Shown: positions 11,701-23,846, numbered from the stretch's first letter. The stretch: DNA of 64,000 nt from Antilocapra americana (GCA_007570785.1 ML660777.1:10186243-10250242); one strand, 5' to 3'. Notes: generated by a model not told the origin, from the letters alone. Made by a program: numbers and translations.

Positions 11701-13339
11701 TGATGGAACGGCAGAAAATGGACTGGAATGGGAAAGAGAACAGGAAGCCATATCTTCATGTCTTTGTTTCTGCAGCATTCTCCCTCCAACATATCCTCTT
11801 AACAAGCTAATTACAGGGAGGAAGCATTTATTCATTTTTCTCTCCCCACAGCTCAGCACAGAGGAGGTCTTAATAAATCTTTGCTACACAAGCAAAGAAA
11901 AGCAGAAGCCCACAGCTTACCCATTCTTCAAGTCCAATTGACTTCAAAAGCCCACCAACTGGTACCAGTCCCTCCAACCCCCACCCCTGACCCCACATTC
12001 ACCCCCTCTTCTTTGATCTGTTTTCCTGGTTTACTCCTTCCAACCTGCACAATGAATGCTCCGCAGCACTGTTATTTAACTGTTTCATGCACTCCCATCT
12101 CTTGCTGAGAACGGCCCCTGGGAAAAGAATCCCATTTACTCTTCCCATCAGGCTGGACTCCAGGCTCTGCTCACATTATCTAGCTGCCTTAGCTCCAGGC
12201 TTTTTCTTCAAGGACCTAAACTAGGTAACATTGCACTTTAAGTTAACAAGATATAGAGTATCAAAATCCAAACATTAAAAATGCTAGATTCCTCTCCTCT
12301 CCCCTGTTATCTAAATCTGCTTAACTTACAGCAAAATAATAACAAGTACACGTAAGAGCCTGTCTAGAGTGGAGTCAGGACCTGCTAGATTATGTCACTG
12401 GGCCATCTGTGACCCTTCACTTGAAGCACTTGAGAATCTACCCCATCACTCAACTGAATGACAATGGCAATGCAAAAACAGTACTGTGGCTTTAAGAGCC
12501 TTGCTGCTCACTTATGTATCTGGTCCATTTTTTCCCCCCTCTAACAGTAAACAAATGGTCAAGTTCTGATTCTGCCTACAAGATAAACTTCCTAGACGAC
12601 ATTCTAGAAAATTTTGTGATGACAGGCAGGTTAAAAAAAAAAAAAAGTAATGGTCTGTGCACACACACTCAAACATATGTGAATTCAGATCTTCTAAATA
12701 TTAACCGACATGCGTAGAGTACCATCATAATTCTCCATTTAGTAGAAAACCTGCTGATGGCCCTTCCCTATCTCTTTTCAGGCTGTTCCACAGCAGTGTC
12801 ATGGCAAACACTGACGGCTTTTTGGTTGGGAGAGAAAGGGATTCAATTTTCTGTTTTGACTGGGTGGCAACTGAGGAATCACATGCAGGCTTGGGGAAGG
12901 CCAGGGGCCCACAGAGCTGTCCTGGTTTCTTCTTGGCCTTTCCTTTTTTCTCTCTTTAAGCATCACTATCACCCCAAGTATGCTCCTGAAGTCTCTGCAT
13001 TCCCATCCAGACAATTTTGATCGCCCACATTCTTGCCTAATTGGAATGTCTTGCCGTTTTCTCCGAGGTTGAGTTCTACAGTCTGAGTCTGACAATAAAC
13101 ACAAATTTGCTACCTGGAACTTATTTCAGTGCTTGCAGAGTTCACAAATCTAATATCAAATCTGCCTGAAGGGCACATAACGATAGACTTGCAGAGGTAA
13201 CATCATCCCACCTGTATGTTATTTTTCATTTACAATAACCATGAAAGCTAATACTTAACAAGCTGGCCTCTATCAGGAAAATCAAATAAGCTATTCCTTC
13301 CTGGTTATACTCGCCAAGGTAATTGAGACTGCGGCTGAC

Positions 13340-14400
13340 GGTTCAACTTCCCTCTAGCCCACAGGCGCTTTGCAATCAGGCCGGTGTTTTCCCACCAGCT
13401 TTTCGTCCTAACTCGGAGATGGGTGACCGTCGTCTGCCGTGCAGGGGACCTGAGGAAAAGGGGCCGCCGGGAGAGGAGCACGGCGGTTCCCCATTAAGGT
13501 TTGGGAGAAGACACAGAGACCAGAAGGTAGGCGGATGGATGTACACGCCCGAATCCAAATTCGCACATCACCCATCAATTCTCCGAGGCAACTCTCGCAA
13601 TTGCGCGAAAAAGCATCGGTCACAGCTGCTCAGAGAAAGCCCCACCACCACCACCCCGCAGAGGGGCCATCACAGCCCTCCCCGGCGCGGCCCTCCGGCG
13701 GCGGCGAACAGGATCCGCCGGCAGGTGCTCGGCGCCCCGCTCGGCGAGCTTACCCAGGGCCCAGGTGCAGCTCTCTTTGATGGCTTTGTACTTGTTCCCG
13801 GACGCCTCCTTCTGCAGCTTCCTTAGGATCTCTTCCATCTTGACCTCTGCTGCGGGCCAGCCGCCGACTACGAGGGGAGCGCGCCGGAGGCCGAACGGAG
13901 ACGCCGCCACCGGAGCCCGGCCCTGGGCGCCTGGGCGGCCGCTGCGCTGGCCCCGCTCCGGCCCCGCGCGGCGGCTGATGAATCACGCCCGCTCCAAGCC
14001 GCCGCCGCCGCCGCGTCAGGCCCGGAGCCCCGCCCGCCGCCCCGCCCTCCGGGTCAGGTGCGCCCCGCGCGCCGCGATGGAGCCGGCGGGCTGGGGAGCG
14101 GAGGCCGGGGCCCGGGGCGGCCCCCGGGGCACAGAGGCCCGCGGGGAGCTGGTGGCGGGAGTCGTGGGCTGGCTCGCCGGCCGGGCTCGGCCCGAGGGAG
14201 CGTCTGGTGGCGGCGAGCAGCGAGCAGGGAGGAGCCTCGTCGTTGCCCCCGCCTCCCCCGATCCCGGGCGGGCGGAGTTGGGGCTGTTCGGCTCCGGCTC
14301 GAGGAGCGCCCCCCACCTCCGGCGCCTGGTGTTATCACGCCGCCCGCGGCATCCCGCGGTCCAGGCTCACTAGCTCAGGGCCGCCCTCGGTGCCAGACTC
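13340..14400. promoter_or_regulatory. ARFGEF3: CpG island, presumed ARFGEF3 promoter
   Basis: About 1 kb of very high G+C with dense CpG, against AT-rich surroundings. It covers ARFGEF3 exon 1 and about 500 bases upstream on the minus strand, densest at 13.85-14.33 kb. There is no clear TATA box, which fits CpG-island promoters with dispersed starts. Several long frames cross it on both strands (up to about 200 codons), but they are compositional; only the one containing MEEILRK has homology. The exact transcription start cannot be read from sequence. Confidence 0.85.
13754..13838 (-). CDS. ARFGEF3: ARFGEF3 coding exon 1 (N-terminus)
   Basis: Encodes the first 28 residues plus one base of ARFGEF3 (BIG3, KIAA1244), a very large protein related to brefeldin A-inhibited ARF guanine-nucleotide exchange factors. 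Family knowledge places it in the secretory pathway, where it restrains insulin granule biogenesis; in breast cancer cells it is reported to bind prohibitin 2. The peptide opens MEEILRKLQKEASG and ends CTWAL, matching the human N-terminus as I recall it with one change (Asn15 for Ser). The ATG at 13838-13836 is the first ATG in frame; the frame stays open upstream only through GTG and other codons. Its context is strong (A at -3, G at +4). The exon ends after L28 plus G, followed by the donor GTAAGC starting at 13753. The split codon is completed as Glu by the exon at 6824. It sits inside a CpG island, as expected for a first exon. No untranslated-region or transcription-start evidence is visible. 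Confidence 0.95.
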
Positions 14401-14457
14401 GGGCGCTACCCGTGAACAGACTGATTCTGCCCAACCATGTATTCCACACCATCTCAC

Positions 14458-14610
14458 GTGTGTGTGTGTCACATCCCCATTATATACAGGAGGAAACCAA
14501 GTGTGAACCAGGTGTGTGTGTGTGATGGTAGGATTAACATCCCCGTATACGCCCGTTATACAAGAGGAAACCAAGCCCAGGGAGGTTAAGGTACTTCCCA
14601 AACCAACAAA
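14458..14610. repeat. TG runs plus MIR-like segment, partly duplicated
   Basis: Two consecutive blocks each consist of a (GT)n run followed by acatcccc...ttatacA(A/G)GAGGAAACCAAG. The second block continues as a reverse MIR tail (gaggaaaccaagcccaggga). Probably a MIR whose end was duplicated in tandem. Confidence 0.5.
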
Positions 14611-15407
14611 ATTTGGACTCTTGAATACAAAACCCTTTTTTAAAAATTTCTCCTCCTTCGCTTTCCAATCCTCTGATGACCTGAATTGTTATCCTCTGAA
14701 GAAAATAAAAAAGGGTGGTGTGGTGGTGGTGCACGGGGTACCTTACACAGCAGAGAGGTACCCAACTTAGGGGTAGGTACGGGTGGGAGAGGGTGGGCCC
14801 AGAAAGCTTAGGCAATGAAGAACCTTCAGGCAGGTGGCCGGATGTGGGAAGGCAGAGGCTCAGATCTTGGGAGAGTGCTCAGTCGCTTCAAGACCTTCAC
14901 TAATGGAGGCCCTAGGATGGATGTTTGAGGAAAACGGGAGGGGAAAGCAGGAGTCTTATTTGGAGTCTCTTCCCCATCCTCCACCCCTGTTGTGAAAGCT
15001 GTGATTGGGAACTCAGAAACTATTCTGGGCGTTTTTGTTTTTCTTTAGAAATTTAACCATAGTAGTACTGAGGAAGTTAAATTGCAGAGGAGTGGACTGG
15101 CAGCTGAGAAGAGTCAGAAGATTCTTCAGTGATCTAGATATAAGTTAAGCCAAGGGTAGATGGAAAGGAATAGAGGAAAATATAGCAAGAGATGTTTGAA
15201 CTGGAGCAGTAGGACTTACTGACTGATTGGGATGGTAATATACGGGATGACTTCCAGGTTTCTTATTTGGGAAAATGGGAGGGTAATGTTCCCATCCTGT
15301 AAGTTAAAGAAGAAAGGAAGAGAAAGGCTTGGAATCCAGGGAGTATATGAGTTCAGCTATGAACAAGTTCAGTTTGAAATGGCAATTTGGATATCCATAG
15401 GGTGTTT

Positions 15408-15602
15408 GGGGCCTCCCTTGTGGCTCAGCTGATAAACAATCCACCTGCAATGTGGGAGACCTGGGTTCCATCCCTGGGTTGGGAAGTTGCCCTGGACAAA
15501 GGAAAGGCTACCCACTCCAGTATTCTGGCCTGGAGAATTCCATGGACTGTAGTCCATGGAATCACAAAGAGTCAGACATGACTGAGTGACTTTCATTCAC
15601 TC
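15408..15602 (+). mobile_element. Bov-tA SINE
   Basis: Forward: cctcccttgtggctcagctg, then gttccatccctgggttggga, ending gagtcagacatgactgag. Confidence 0.85.
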
Positions 15603-16529
15603 ATAGGATAGGGCTCTGTGATAGAAAAAGGGATTTGAAGCTACTAGTAGGGAGAATTTCTGATGCCTAGGATTTGACAAAGATTTTACTGGGAGGGAGT
15701 AGATAATGTGGAAAGAGCACAATGCCAGAAGGAAGCTGGGGGACCTCTTACCCTCAAATGATGGACAGAGGAGCATGTGCCCACAGAGGAGACTGAAAAG
15801 GAGCAATTAGAAACCTGTGGTTCAGGAGAGCAGTGAGGAAAGGGAGTGTCACGAGAGGGTGTCCGACAGATGGGAGGGAGGTGTTCACACCACTCCTTAA
15901 GTCCACGTGGTAGTGAGGAGGCAAAACTTGCGAAGTCCTAGACCGCTTGGGACCCTCTACTCATCCACACACCTCATAATGCCATCATTTGAAGAAAGGT
16001 TTCCAGTGCTAAGAAAAACTTTAAAAACATTGTAGTCAGTATAATTATGTAAGACATTTTTAACTATTTGGAAATAGTATATAGATATATACTATACACA
16101 CACATATGTGTGTATATCACAGCTTTATACCATATAGAAAAGTAGATTACAAATGTGTTAAGGAGTTAAATTTAAGAACTGATCCATAAAAGGTTTAGAA
16201 GAAAATATAAGTGAATATACTTTCTTAATGCATTCAAATAGAGCAGCTAAGGAAGAAACTGGCAAAAGGGAAAGGTAAACAGATTTGACTATTTCAATAT
16301 GTAGAAGCTTTATGTTAAAAGTTCCACACAAAGAATAAAAAGCAAATGACACTCTGAGGAGCAGACTGAAGAGAAAAGAGAGTAACATCTTTTAATTTTA
16401 TCTGGTAAAGTTTTCTACTTTTATAAAGATTATTCATTATTTTTATAATTAAAAACAAACTCAATTATACACAGGAAAATAACATTTCAGAGATAAAATG
16501 ATTTAAAATACCGTTGTATAAAAGCTTTT

Positions 16530-16738
16530 GGGGCTTCCCAGGATCTGCCTGCCAATGCAGGAGACACATAAGATGCGTGTGGATTCAATGCCTGGGTGGG
16601 CAAGATCCGCTGCAAAAGGAAATGACAACCCACTCTAGTATTCTTGCCTGGGAAATCCCAAGGACAGAGGAACCTGGCAGGCTACAACCCATGGAATTGC
16701 AAGAGAGTCAGACATGACGCAGTGACTGAACAACAACA
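16530..16738 (+). mobile_element. Bov-tA SINE with 12 bp target duplication
   Basis: Forward SINE with a shortened tRNA head (gcttcccaggatctgcctgc) and an aacaacaac tail. It is flanked by perfect ataaaagctttt repeats at 16518-16529 and 16739-16750, marking one retroposition event. Confidence 0.9.
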
Positions 16739-16979
16739 ATAAAAGCTTTTACAAAGTATTAAAAAAAAAATACCAGATGCACACTTTAAAACAATAGGTG
16801 ATAATATGAAGTCAGGTCACAGAGGAATAAATACAAATGACTTACAATTCAAGTGAGCACCGACTTTTAAATAAAAGGTAATTTTTGTTTTAATAAAATA
16901 AGCTGAGAGATTTTACATACAATTGCCTAGTGTTAGTAAAGAGCTGGCCAATTAGGTCTTCTCATGTTATGGGTGCTGG

Positions 16980-17519
16980 AGAAGTTCTGGATATAGCAGA
17001 GATATGGCTCCAGCCCAGAAATCCCACTTTTAGGAATTCATCCTAAGCAAGTGATTATGGAAGTGAATAAAAATTTTTTTTAAGGATTTTAGTGTGTCAT
17101 CCTGTTACTTTTAAAAACTGAAAACTATCCAAACAATAGAGAAATGGATAAACAATTTATGATGTATGCATTCATAAAGCAGCAAAAAGTATATAGCCTT
17201 TAAGAATAACATGGAAGAAAAAAAAGAATAATTCAGGAGAGGAATATTGAATGACTTGAAAAGCAGTTTTTACTGTATATAAATAGAAGGTTGTAAAATG
17301 CTATGTACTTCTTCGCACTAGATGATCCCAGTTTTATTATTTAAATATTTGATGCATGTATAAGTTTTAAAATACATATATATAAGTGGAAAATAAACAT
17401 AAACTATTAACAGTATTTAACTCTGATGGGGTTATAGGTAAGCTTATTTTTTCCTTGAAGACTTTTATTTTTATGATTACAAATTATTTTTTAAGTGGTG
17501 GGAAAATGAAATAAAAGTA
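16980..17519 (+). mobile_element. Old L1 3' end (L1ME/L1MC-like)
   Basis: Resembles the 3' part of an old mammalian L1: aatcccacttttaggaattc, then aaaactgaaaactatccaaa and gaaatggataaacaatttat, followed by AT-rich 3' untranslated sequence. From 17138 onward it is also the left arm of the inverted repeat. Confidence 0.6.
17138..17519 (+). repeat. Inverted repeat, left arm
   Basis: Matches the reverse complement of 18144-18528 along its whole 382 bases, with roughly nine bases in ten identical. In the best 124-base block (tatatagcctttaag to atgtacttctt) I count about 7 differences. The arms are 624 bases apart. Confidence 0.9.
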
Positions 17520-17937
17520 TCCAAGCAACAAAATAAACACAGCCAAGGATTCCATGAATGTGCAAATTTAGTCAGGAGACTTGCCCCAGAGGAATCACGG
17601 TGGGGAGGCCTGGTTGTAGTGGATTAAGAGTAAGTAGAAACATAAGTCTACACAATCCACTCAAACTGTTGTCTGTGAATGAAATAAGAGTAGAATAGTT
17701 AAAAGATCCTTATTAAAAAAATGTCAGTTTACACTAGAAAATGTCCTTTGCACCCACCCAGTATACATATGGGTATGTGAATAGCTAGATTAAAAACCTG
17801 AAACAAAGTGTTACTTCTAAAACAATAGCTATTGTTAAATAAAATAGAAATATTAGTGCTCTCATTAAGTAGAATCACATAACCTGTGTCTGCTCACATC
17901 TGCCTAATAAGTATTCTGTGTGTTCTATAGAACCACA

Positions 17938-18055
17938 TGGAGAAGAAAATGGCAACCCACTCCAGCATTCTTGCCTGGAGAATCCCATGGGCAGAGGAGC
18001 CTGGCAGGCTGCTGTCCTTGGGGTCACAAAGAGTTGGACACGACTGAGTGACTCC
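17938..18055 (+). mobile_element. Truncated BovA/Bov-tA SINE with target duplication
   Basis: Begins at ggagaagaaaatggcaaccc and ends cgactgagtgactcc, lacking the tRNA head. The 10-base repeat tagaaccaca flanks it at 17928-17937 and 18056-18065. It inserted into the spacer of the inverted repeat. Confidence 0.9.
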
Positions 18056-18143
18056 TAGAACCACAAGTGTGTTTAAGAGAATGTGTTATCATGGAGAAGT
18101 ATATTTTTAATTTCTCAGTTGATTAATCATCAAGAATCTATTC

Positions 18144-18528
18144 TACTTTTATTTCATTTTCTTACCACTTAAAAAATCATTTGTAATCATAAAAATAAAA
18201 ATGTTCAAGAAAAAATAAACTTACCTATAACCCCATCAGAGTTAAACACTGTTAGTAGTTTATTTTCCATTTATATATGTATGTATGTATTTTGAAACTT
18301 ATACATGCATCTATATCAAATACTTAAATAATAAAACTGGGCTCATTTAGTGTAAAGAAGTACATAACATTTTACAACCTTCTATTTCTATATAGTAGAA
18401 ACTGCTTTTCATGTCATTCAATATTCCTCTCCTGAATTATTCTTTTTTTTCTTCCACATTATTCTTAAAGGCTATATAGTTTGCTGCTTTATGAATACAT
18501 ACATCATAAATTATTTATCAATTTCTCT
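18144..18528 (-). repeat. Inverted repeat, right arm
   Basis: Mirror copy of 17138-17519, containing cctataaccccatcagagtt (reverse of aactctgatggggttatagg) and cctctcctgaattattctt. Both inner edges end at the same word (ataaaagta). A short extra copy of that edge (aatgaaataagagtagaata) lies in the spacer at about 17680-17700. Confidence 0.9.
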
Positions 18529-19023
18529 AAAGAGGCATAACCTATTTATGCCAAGAATAGATTTTTCAGAAACTTTGTGAGTAATTTTCTCTCTTGGCAC
18601 ACATGTGTAACTAAATATGATACTAACACTTTCTCATTAACTGATCTGAACTAGAGCTAGATGAAAAGACATAAGTCTTTTTTTCTTTCTTTGAAAATAT
18701 TTGAGGATCTTACAAACAAGTTTGTGTTTATAAGTTGGTGTGTGTGTGTACAATTTTTAGCTTTCATTTGCAAAAAATATTGCAAATAGTAAATTTTCAA
18801 TGATTTTGAGTATTTGACAAACAATCTTTATTAAAAAGGCTTGAGTTTTTTTAGACTAGCTTAAATTTTAAAATGTATTGATTAAAAGAAATATTTTTCC
18901 CAATGTTGTCACTATTTATAGGTCTAGATCTGGCAGTTCAGTCAGAACATGCTTCTGTGCTTTTTACATTGTCGTCCTCATTTCTTCTAATAAAATACTA
19001 TTTGAAGATAACTTATATGAGTT

Positions 19024-19141
19024 TGTGGAGAAGGAAATGGCAACCCACTCCAGTATTCTTGCCTAGAAAATTCCACGGACAGAAGAGCCTGATGGGCTAC
19101 AGTCCATGGGATTGCAAAGAGTCAGACACGACTCAGCACAC
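19024..19141 (+). mobile_element. Truncated BovA SINE
   Basis: Body and 3' end only: ggagaaggaaatggcaaccc to gagtcagacacgactcagc. Confidence 0.8.
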
Positions 19142-19608
19142 ACATACATATACAAGTTTGATTAAAACGTACAGTTACTGCAAAGCCAAAAAATGCCTAA
19201 CAATTCACCTAATTCAAAAGACACATAACCTAAACTTGATCTAAAGTCTTGTTGTCCAGACCAATAGAGGATAAATTCTCCTAAACTTCACTTCATGATT
19301 AACTGTCAGTTACACCGCCACACGTTAAACTAAAAAACATTGAATTCCTGATACAATTATGATCAAATCCAGAAAATCAAACCAGACACCAGTGAACAGA
19401 AGAGTGAATGGCCAGTTGGCTCCCCACTAGTCATTACATCTCCTCTACCAGCTGTCGCTCAGCTCAGTATTTGCTGCGATGTGGACAGCAACACTTAAAA
19501 TATATATACACATGGCATTCTGATATTGAAGGTTACACATTACTTCATTTCTGAAAAGAATATAATCTGATGAAATGGTAACTGATTTCACAATCCACTA
19601 ATGAGTCG

Positions 19609-19818
19609 AGGGCTTCCCAAGTGGTGCCGTGGTAAAGAATTCACCTGCTAATGCAGGATATGCAGGCTCAATTCCTGGGTTGGGAAGATCCTTTGGAGGA
19701 GGAAATGGCAACCCATTCTAATATTCTTGCCTGAAAAGTTCCATGGACAGGGGACCCTGGCAATCTACAGCCCATGGGGTTGCAAAGAGTTGGACACAAC
19801 TGAGTGACTGAGCATGCA
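19609..19818 (+). mobile_element. Bov-tA SINE
   Basis: Forward: gggcttcccaagtggtgccg to gttggacacaactgagtgac. Confidence 0.85.
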
Positions 19819-19971
19819 AAATTACACTAACATTATAAACAATAAAGTAAATAAACCCCAAAAGCTTGATACCAGCTCATTAATAAAATTTGAATGAACA
19901 TTCTTTTCATAGTTGTGATAAATCTGTGTGTTTAGATGTGTATATGTAGGTGCAAATATTGATGTGCAAGC

Positions 19972-20186
19972 ATGTGTTATAAGTCACTTCAGTTGTGTCT
20001 GACTCTTTGTGACCCTACGGTCTGTAGCCTGCCAGGTTCCTCTGTCCATGGGATTCTCCAGGCAAGAATACTGAAGTGGGTTGCCATGCCCTCCTCCAGG
20101 GGAATCTTCCCTACTCAGGGATTGAACCTACGTCTTCTGCATTGGCAGGTGGATTCTTTACCATTGAGCCACCTGGGAATTCCAAA
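19972..20186 (-). mobile_element. Bov-tA SINE
   Basis: Reverse orientation: agtcacttcagttgtgtctg to ttgagccacctgggaattcc. Confidence 0.85.
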
Positions 20187-20224
20187 CATTGATGTAGTTT
20201 TATAAAAATGAGGTAACATTATAC

Positions 20225-20790
20225 ACGTTCTTAAACATTTTGTTTCTTTTTACTCAATATTTTGTCACAGACACGTCTTCCTTTTTAATGGCTGCTTATC
20301 ATTTGGTGGCTCAGATGGTAAAGCGTCTGCCTACAATGCGGGAGACCCAGGTCCAATCCCTGGTTTGGGAAGATTCCTGGAGAAGGAAATGGCAAGTCAC
20401 TCCAGTATTCTTGCTTGAAAAATTCCATGGACAGAGGAACCTAGGCTACAGTCCGTGGGGTCAGAAAGAGTCGGACATGACTGAGCGACTTCACTTTCAT
20501 TTTTATCATTTCTGTTATATGACTCATCTATATTGTTGGTTCTAGTTTTTACTATTGTAAAGAAGACTTCAATGAACACTTAGTTATTACATTACCTCCC
20601 TACTTCCCCACACACCTTCCTAAAGTAAAATCCTGAATGTGGAAGTGCTGAGTCAAAAAGCATACACAGTTAAAGGGCCTGCCAACTTATTGCCAGAATA
20701 TGTTCAAGGAATATGGATGTTTGCTTCCACCAACAGTGCAGGAGAGAATCTATATTGCTATTCTTCAGCATCACGATGTATTGAAAATTC
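20225..20790 (-). mobile_element. Old L1 3' region split by a SINE
   Basis: 20225-20305 (actcaatattttgtcacaga) and 20505-20790 (gctgagtcaaaaagcataca; caccaacagtgcaggaga) read as the complement of an old L1 3' region. The SINE at 20306-20503 sits between them. Confidence 0.5.
20306..20503 (+). mobile_element. Bov-tA SINE
   Basis: Forward: tggtggctcagatggtaaag to gagtcggacatgactgagcg. Inserted in an L1 remnant. Confidence 0.85.
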
Positions 20791-20984
20791 CTCAGAAGGT
20801 TAGAGAAGGAAACTTACCTCATATTATGGAAGCATTTATTATTCCTCATCAATGTGTCCATTTAAGATTCTGGTTCTGAAGCAAGCACCAAGAAGAAGGA
20901 AGGGACATAGTCTAGAGACAAGAATGCTCCATTTACAACTTCTACTCAACTGTACACTGACTAAAGATCTCAGGCAGCACAATG

Positions 20985-22925
20985 AAAAAAGTGCAAGAAT
21001 TAGAAAAGGAATAAATGAAATAGTCATTATGTATAGATGATACAATTACATACCAGGAAACTTTAAAAGAACCTATAGATAAATGTTCAGAATTAATAAG
21101 GGTTTAGCAAGGTTTCTAGATGTAGTATTAATATAAAAAGACAATTTGGATTTCTATTTTCCAGCAAAAAAACCCCCAAAATCAGTAGCACAAATTAATA
21201 AAAAGCAGCTAGGAATAAATATAAGGAAGTGTGTGCAAGCCCTTTGTTCAGAATACTCGAAGTCTTTATTGAAGAATTTTAAGGGGATACAAGAAAATGA
21301 AGAGACATACTTCATTTCCTGTAAAGAAGATGAAAATGTTGGATGATAAGCAATTCTAGTGAAATTCCCAACAGGTGTTTTCTTGGAGCAGAAATGGATG
21401 AATTTAAAATTCATTTGGCCCTTTTGTCATAAGTTAATTGACACATATGGGTGGGCTTATTTCTGGGCTCTTTATTGCATTCCACTGATCTACATGTCTA
21501 TTTTTATGCCAATACAATACTGTTTTAATTACTATAACTTTGAATATAGTTAATGTAATATGGTGATGAATATACAATGGGGAAAGAATTGTCTCTTTAG
21601 TATATGGTGTTGAAAAAAACTGAACAGTGACATACAAAAGAATGAATCTTGACCACTATCTTATGTCATACACAAAAATTAACTAGAAATGAATGAAAGA
21701 TTTGAACATGAGACCTGAAGCCATAAAACCTCTAGAAGAAAATATAGGCCATACACTCCTTAATGCAGATCTTGACAATGATTTTTTGAATCTGACACCA
21801 AAAGCAAAAGCATTTCAAAAGCAAAAATAAACAACTAGGACTATACCAAGCTAAAAGGCTTCTACCCAGCAAAGGAAACTATCAACAAAATGAAAGAGCA
21901 GCCTACTGAATGGAAGAAAATATTTGCAAATTATGTATCTGTTGAGGGGATTATATTGAAAATGTAAATGTATAAAAGCTCATACTACTCCCCTGGTGGC
22001 TCAGACGGTAAAAGCGTCTGTCTACAATGCAGAAGACCTGGGTTTGATCCTTGGGTCAGAAAGATCCCCTGGAGAAGGAAATGGCAACCCACGCCAGTAC
22101 TCTTGCCTGGAAAATCCCATGCACTAAGGAGCCTGGTAGGCTACAGTCCATGGGGTCGCAAAGAGTCGGACACAACTGAGCGACTTCACTTTCACTCAAC
22201 TGCAAAAAATAAATTCATTTAGAAAATTGGCAGAGGGACATGAATAAACATTTTTCCAAAGAAGACATACAGATGGGCAATAGATACATGAAAAGATGCT
22301 CAACATCACTGATCATCAGAAAAATGCAAATCAAAACCATAAAGAGACATAACCTTACACCTATTAGAATGACTATTGTTAAAAAGATAAAAATTAACAA
22401 GTACTGACGAGGATGTGGAAAAAAGGGTGCACTTGTGCATTGTTGGTGGGAATGTAAATTGGTGCAGCCACTGTGGGGAACAGTACAGAAGTTCCACAAA
22501 AATTTTAAAATAGAACTTCCATACAATCTAGCAATTCCACTTCTTGGTAGTTATCTGAAGAAAACGAAAAGGCTAACTCAAAAAGATATATGAACACCCA
22601 TATTCTTTGCAGCATTATTTAAAATAGGCAAGATATGGAAACAACCCAAGTATCTACCAATGGGTGAAGGGATAAAGAAGATGTGGTGTATACACAATAG
22701 AATTTTATTCAACCATAAAAAAGAATGAAACTTGCCATCTGTGATATTATGGATGGACCTCAAGGGCATTACACTAAGTAAAATAAGTTATACAGAAAAA
22801 GGCAAATGCAATATGATCTCACAGTTATATGTGCATTCTGAAAAATCCCCAAAGCTCATAGATACAGAGAACAGATTGCTAGTGGCCAGGGGCAGAGGAT
22901 GGGGGCAGGGTGGGAGAAATGGGAG
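20985..22925 (+). mobile_element. L1 ORF2/3' end remnant with an internal inversion
   Basis: Plus-strand L1 ORF2 relic: gatgatacaattacatacca, then caatggggaaagaattgtct and agaatgaatcttgaccacta, then the 3' ORF2 and UTR part (aatgtaaattggtgcagcca; tggatggacctcaagggc). The part at about 21420-21566 runs in the opposite direction. It is also split by a SINE at 21976-22200. The frame is broken throughout. Confidence 0.7.
21976..22200 (+). mobile_element. Bov-tA SINE inside L1
   Basis: Forward: cccctggtggctcagacggt to gagtcggacacaactgagcg. L1 sequence resumes at about 22200. Confidence 0.85.
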
Positions 22926-22977
22926 AAAATTTTAAAAAAGAAAAAGTTTAAAAAAGAAAGTAAAGTGAATTTGTGAG

Positions 22978-23010
22978 GGTGGCAAAGAGTCAGACACGAC
23001 TGAGTGACTA
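22978..23010 (+). mobile_element. BovA 3' end fragment
   Basis: Only the terminal words are present (ggcaaagagtcagacacgac, tgagtgac). Confidence 0.6.
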
Positions 23011-23665
23011 TAAAAAATTAGTTATGGATAAAAAATAATAAAGTAAAATAAAATTCACTTGAAAAAGCAAAGGTCAAGAAGAGCTAAACCACTGTTGAGG
23101 AAGAAGAAATGAGCAGATGACATGCCTTCCCAGAAATAAGACTTCTCTGACTCTAGGGAATGATGGTTATCAGCAGAGAACTCGAGAGGCTTCAAAATCA
23201 TGCCTCAGCAAGAGCTACACAAGCAGTTCACTGGATTATTCTTTGAACTATACATGCTATATTCCTACTTTTATATGCAAGCTCCCCTCCCCCACAACTT
23301 AATAAATAAAGTGAAGTGACAAGGGGTAGTTTGCAACTCATTCCTGCAGTGATATGATGGCAGTGGCATCCAGCATCTGGTGTCAATAGCAGTGATGGAA
23401 CCAGGTAGGCTGGCTAACCTACCCCATACCTGGAGACTTTACCTTGACACTATCCCACATTGCTTGGTGTCTTTTGGGATTTTTCCCATTTTCCTAAGCT
23501 TCATTCTGCAGCCTTTCCATGAAAATTCTGTGAACTACTAAATATCCTTTCAAAAAACTGTCTTTCGGCTCAAGTTTATCAGAGTTGTTTCTGTTGACAG
23601 TCGAAGAAACATGGTTATTGCCATGAGAGAAAGTAGACAGTGCTTATGGAAGCACATAGAAGGGG

Positions 23666-23846
23666 GCTTCCCTGCTGGTCCAATGGCTAAGACTCCACGG
23701 TCCCAATGAGGGGGGCCCAGGTTTGATTCCTGGTCAGGGAACTAGATCCTGCATGCCTCAATGAAGATCCAAGATCCTGTTGTACCACCACTGAGACTTA
23801 GCACAGCCAAATGAATAAATAATAAAATATTTTTTAAAATAAAAGC
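23666..23846 (+). mobile_element. CHR-type SINE
   Basis: Starts ggcttccctgctggtccaat with box-B-like ggtttgattcctggtc. A near-repeat (aagcacatagaaggg / aagcatataggaggg) brackets it as a decayed target duplication. Confidence 0.75.

Larger units (their letters stand above)
6825..13753 (-). other. ARFGEF3: ARFGEF3 intron 1
   Basis: A 6.93 kb intron bounded by GTAAGC (13753) and TTTTGTAG (ends 6825). It holds an old LTR (about 7490-8260), a Bov-tA SINE (9124-9340), a minisatellite (about 10678-11074) and an A-rich tract (11633-11700). In 8261-9123, 9341-10677, 11075-11632 and 11701-13339 I recognise no gene. The 154-codon frame at 11404-10940 has no similarity I know and runs into the minisatellite, so I take it as chance. 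Confidence 0.85.

Noticed and set aside
13750..14373. Long overlapping frames (about 155-202 codons) on both strands
   Set aside because: They exist because the CpG island has few stop codons. Only the short MEEILRK segment has homology and a splice donor.
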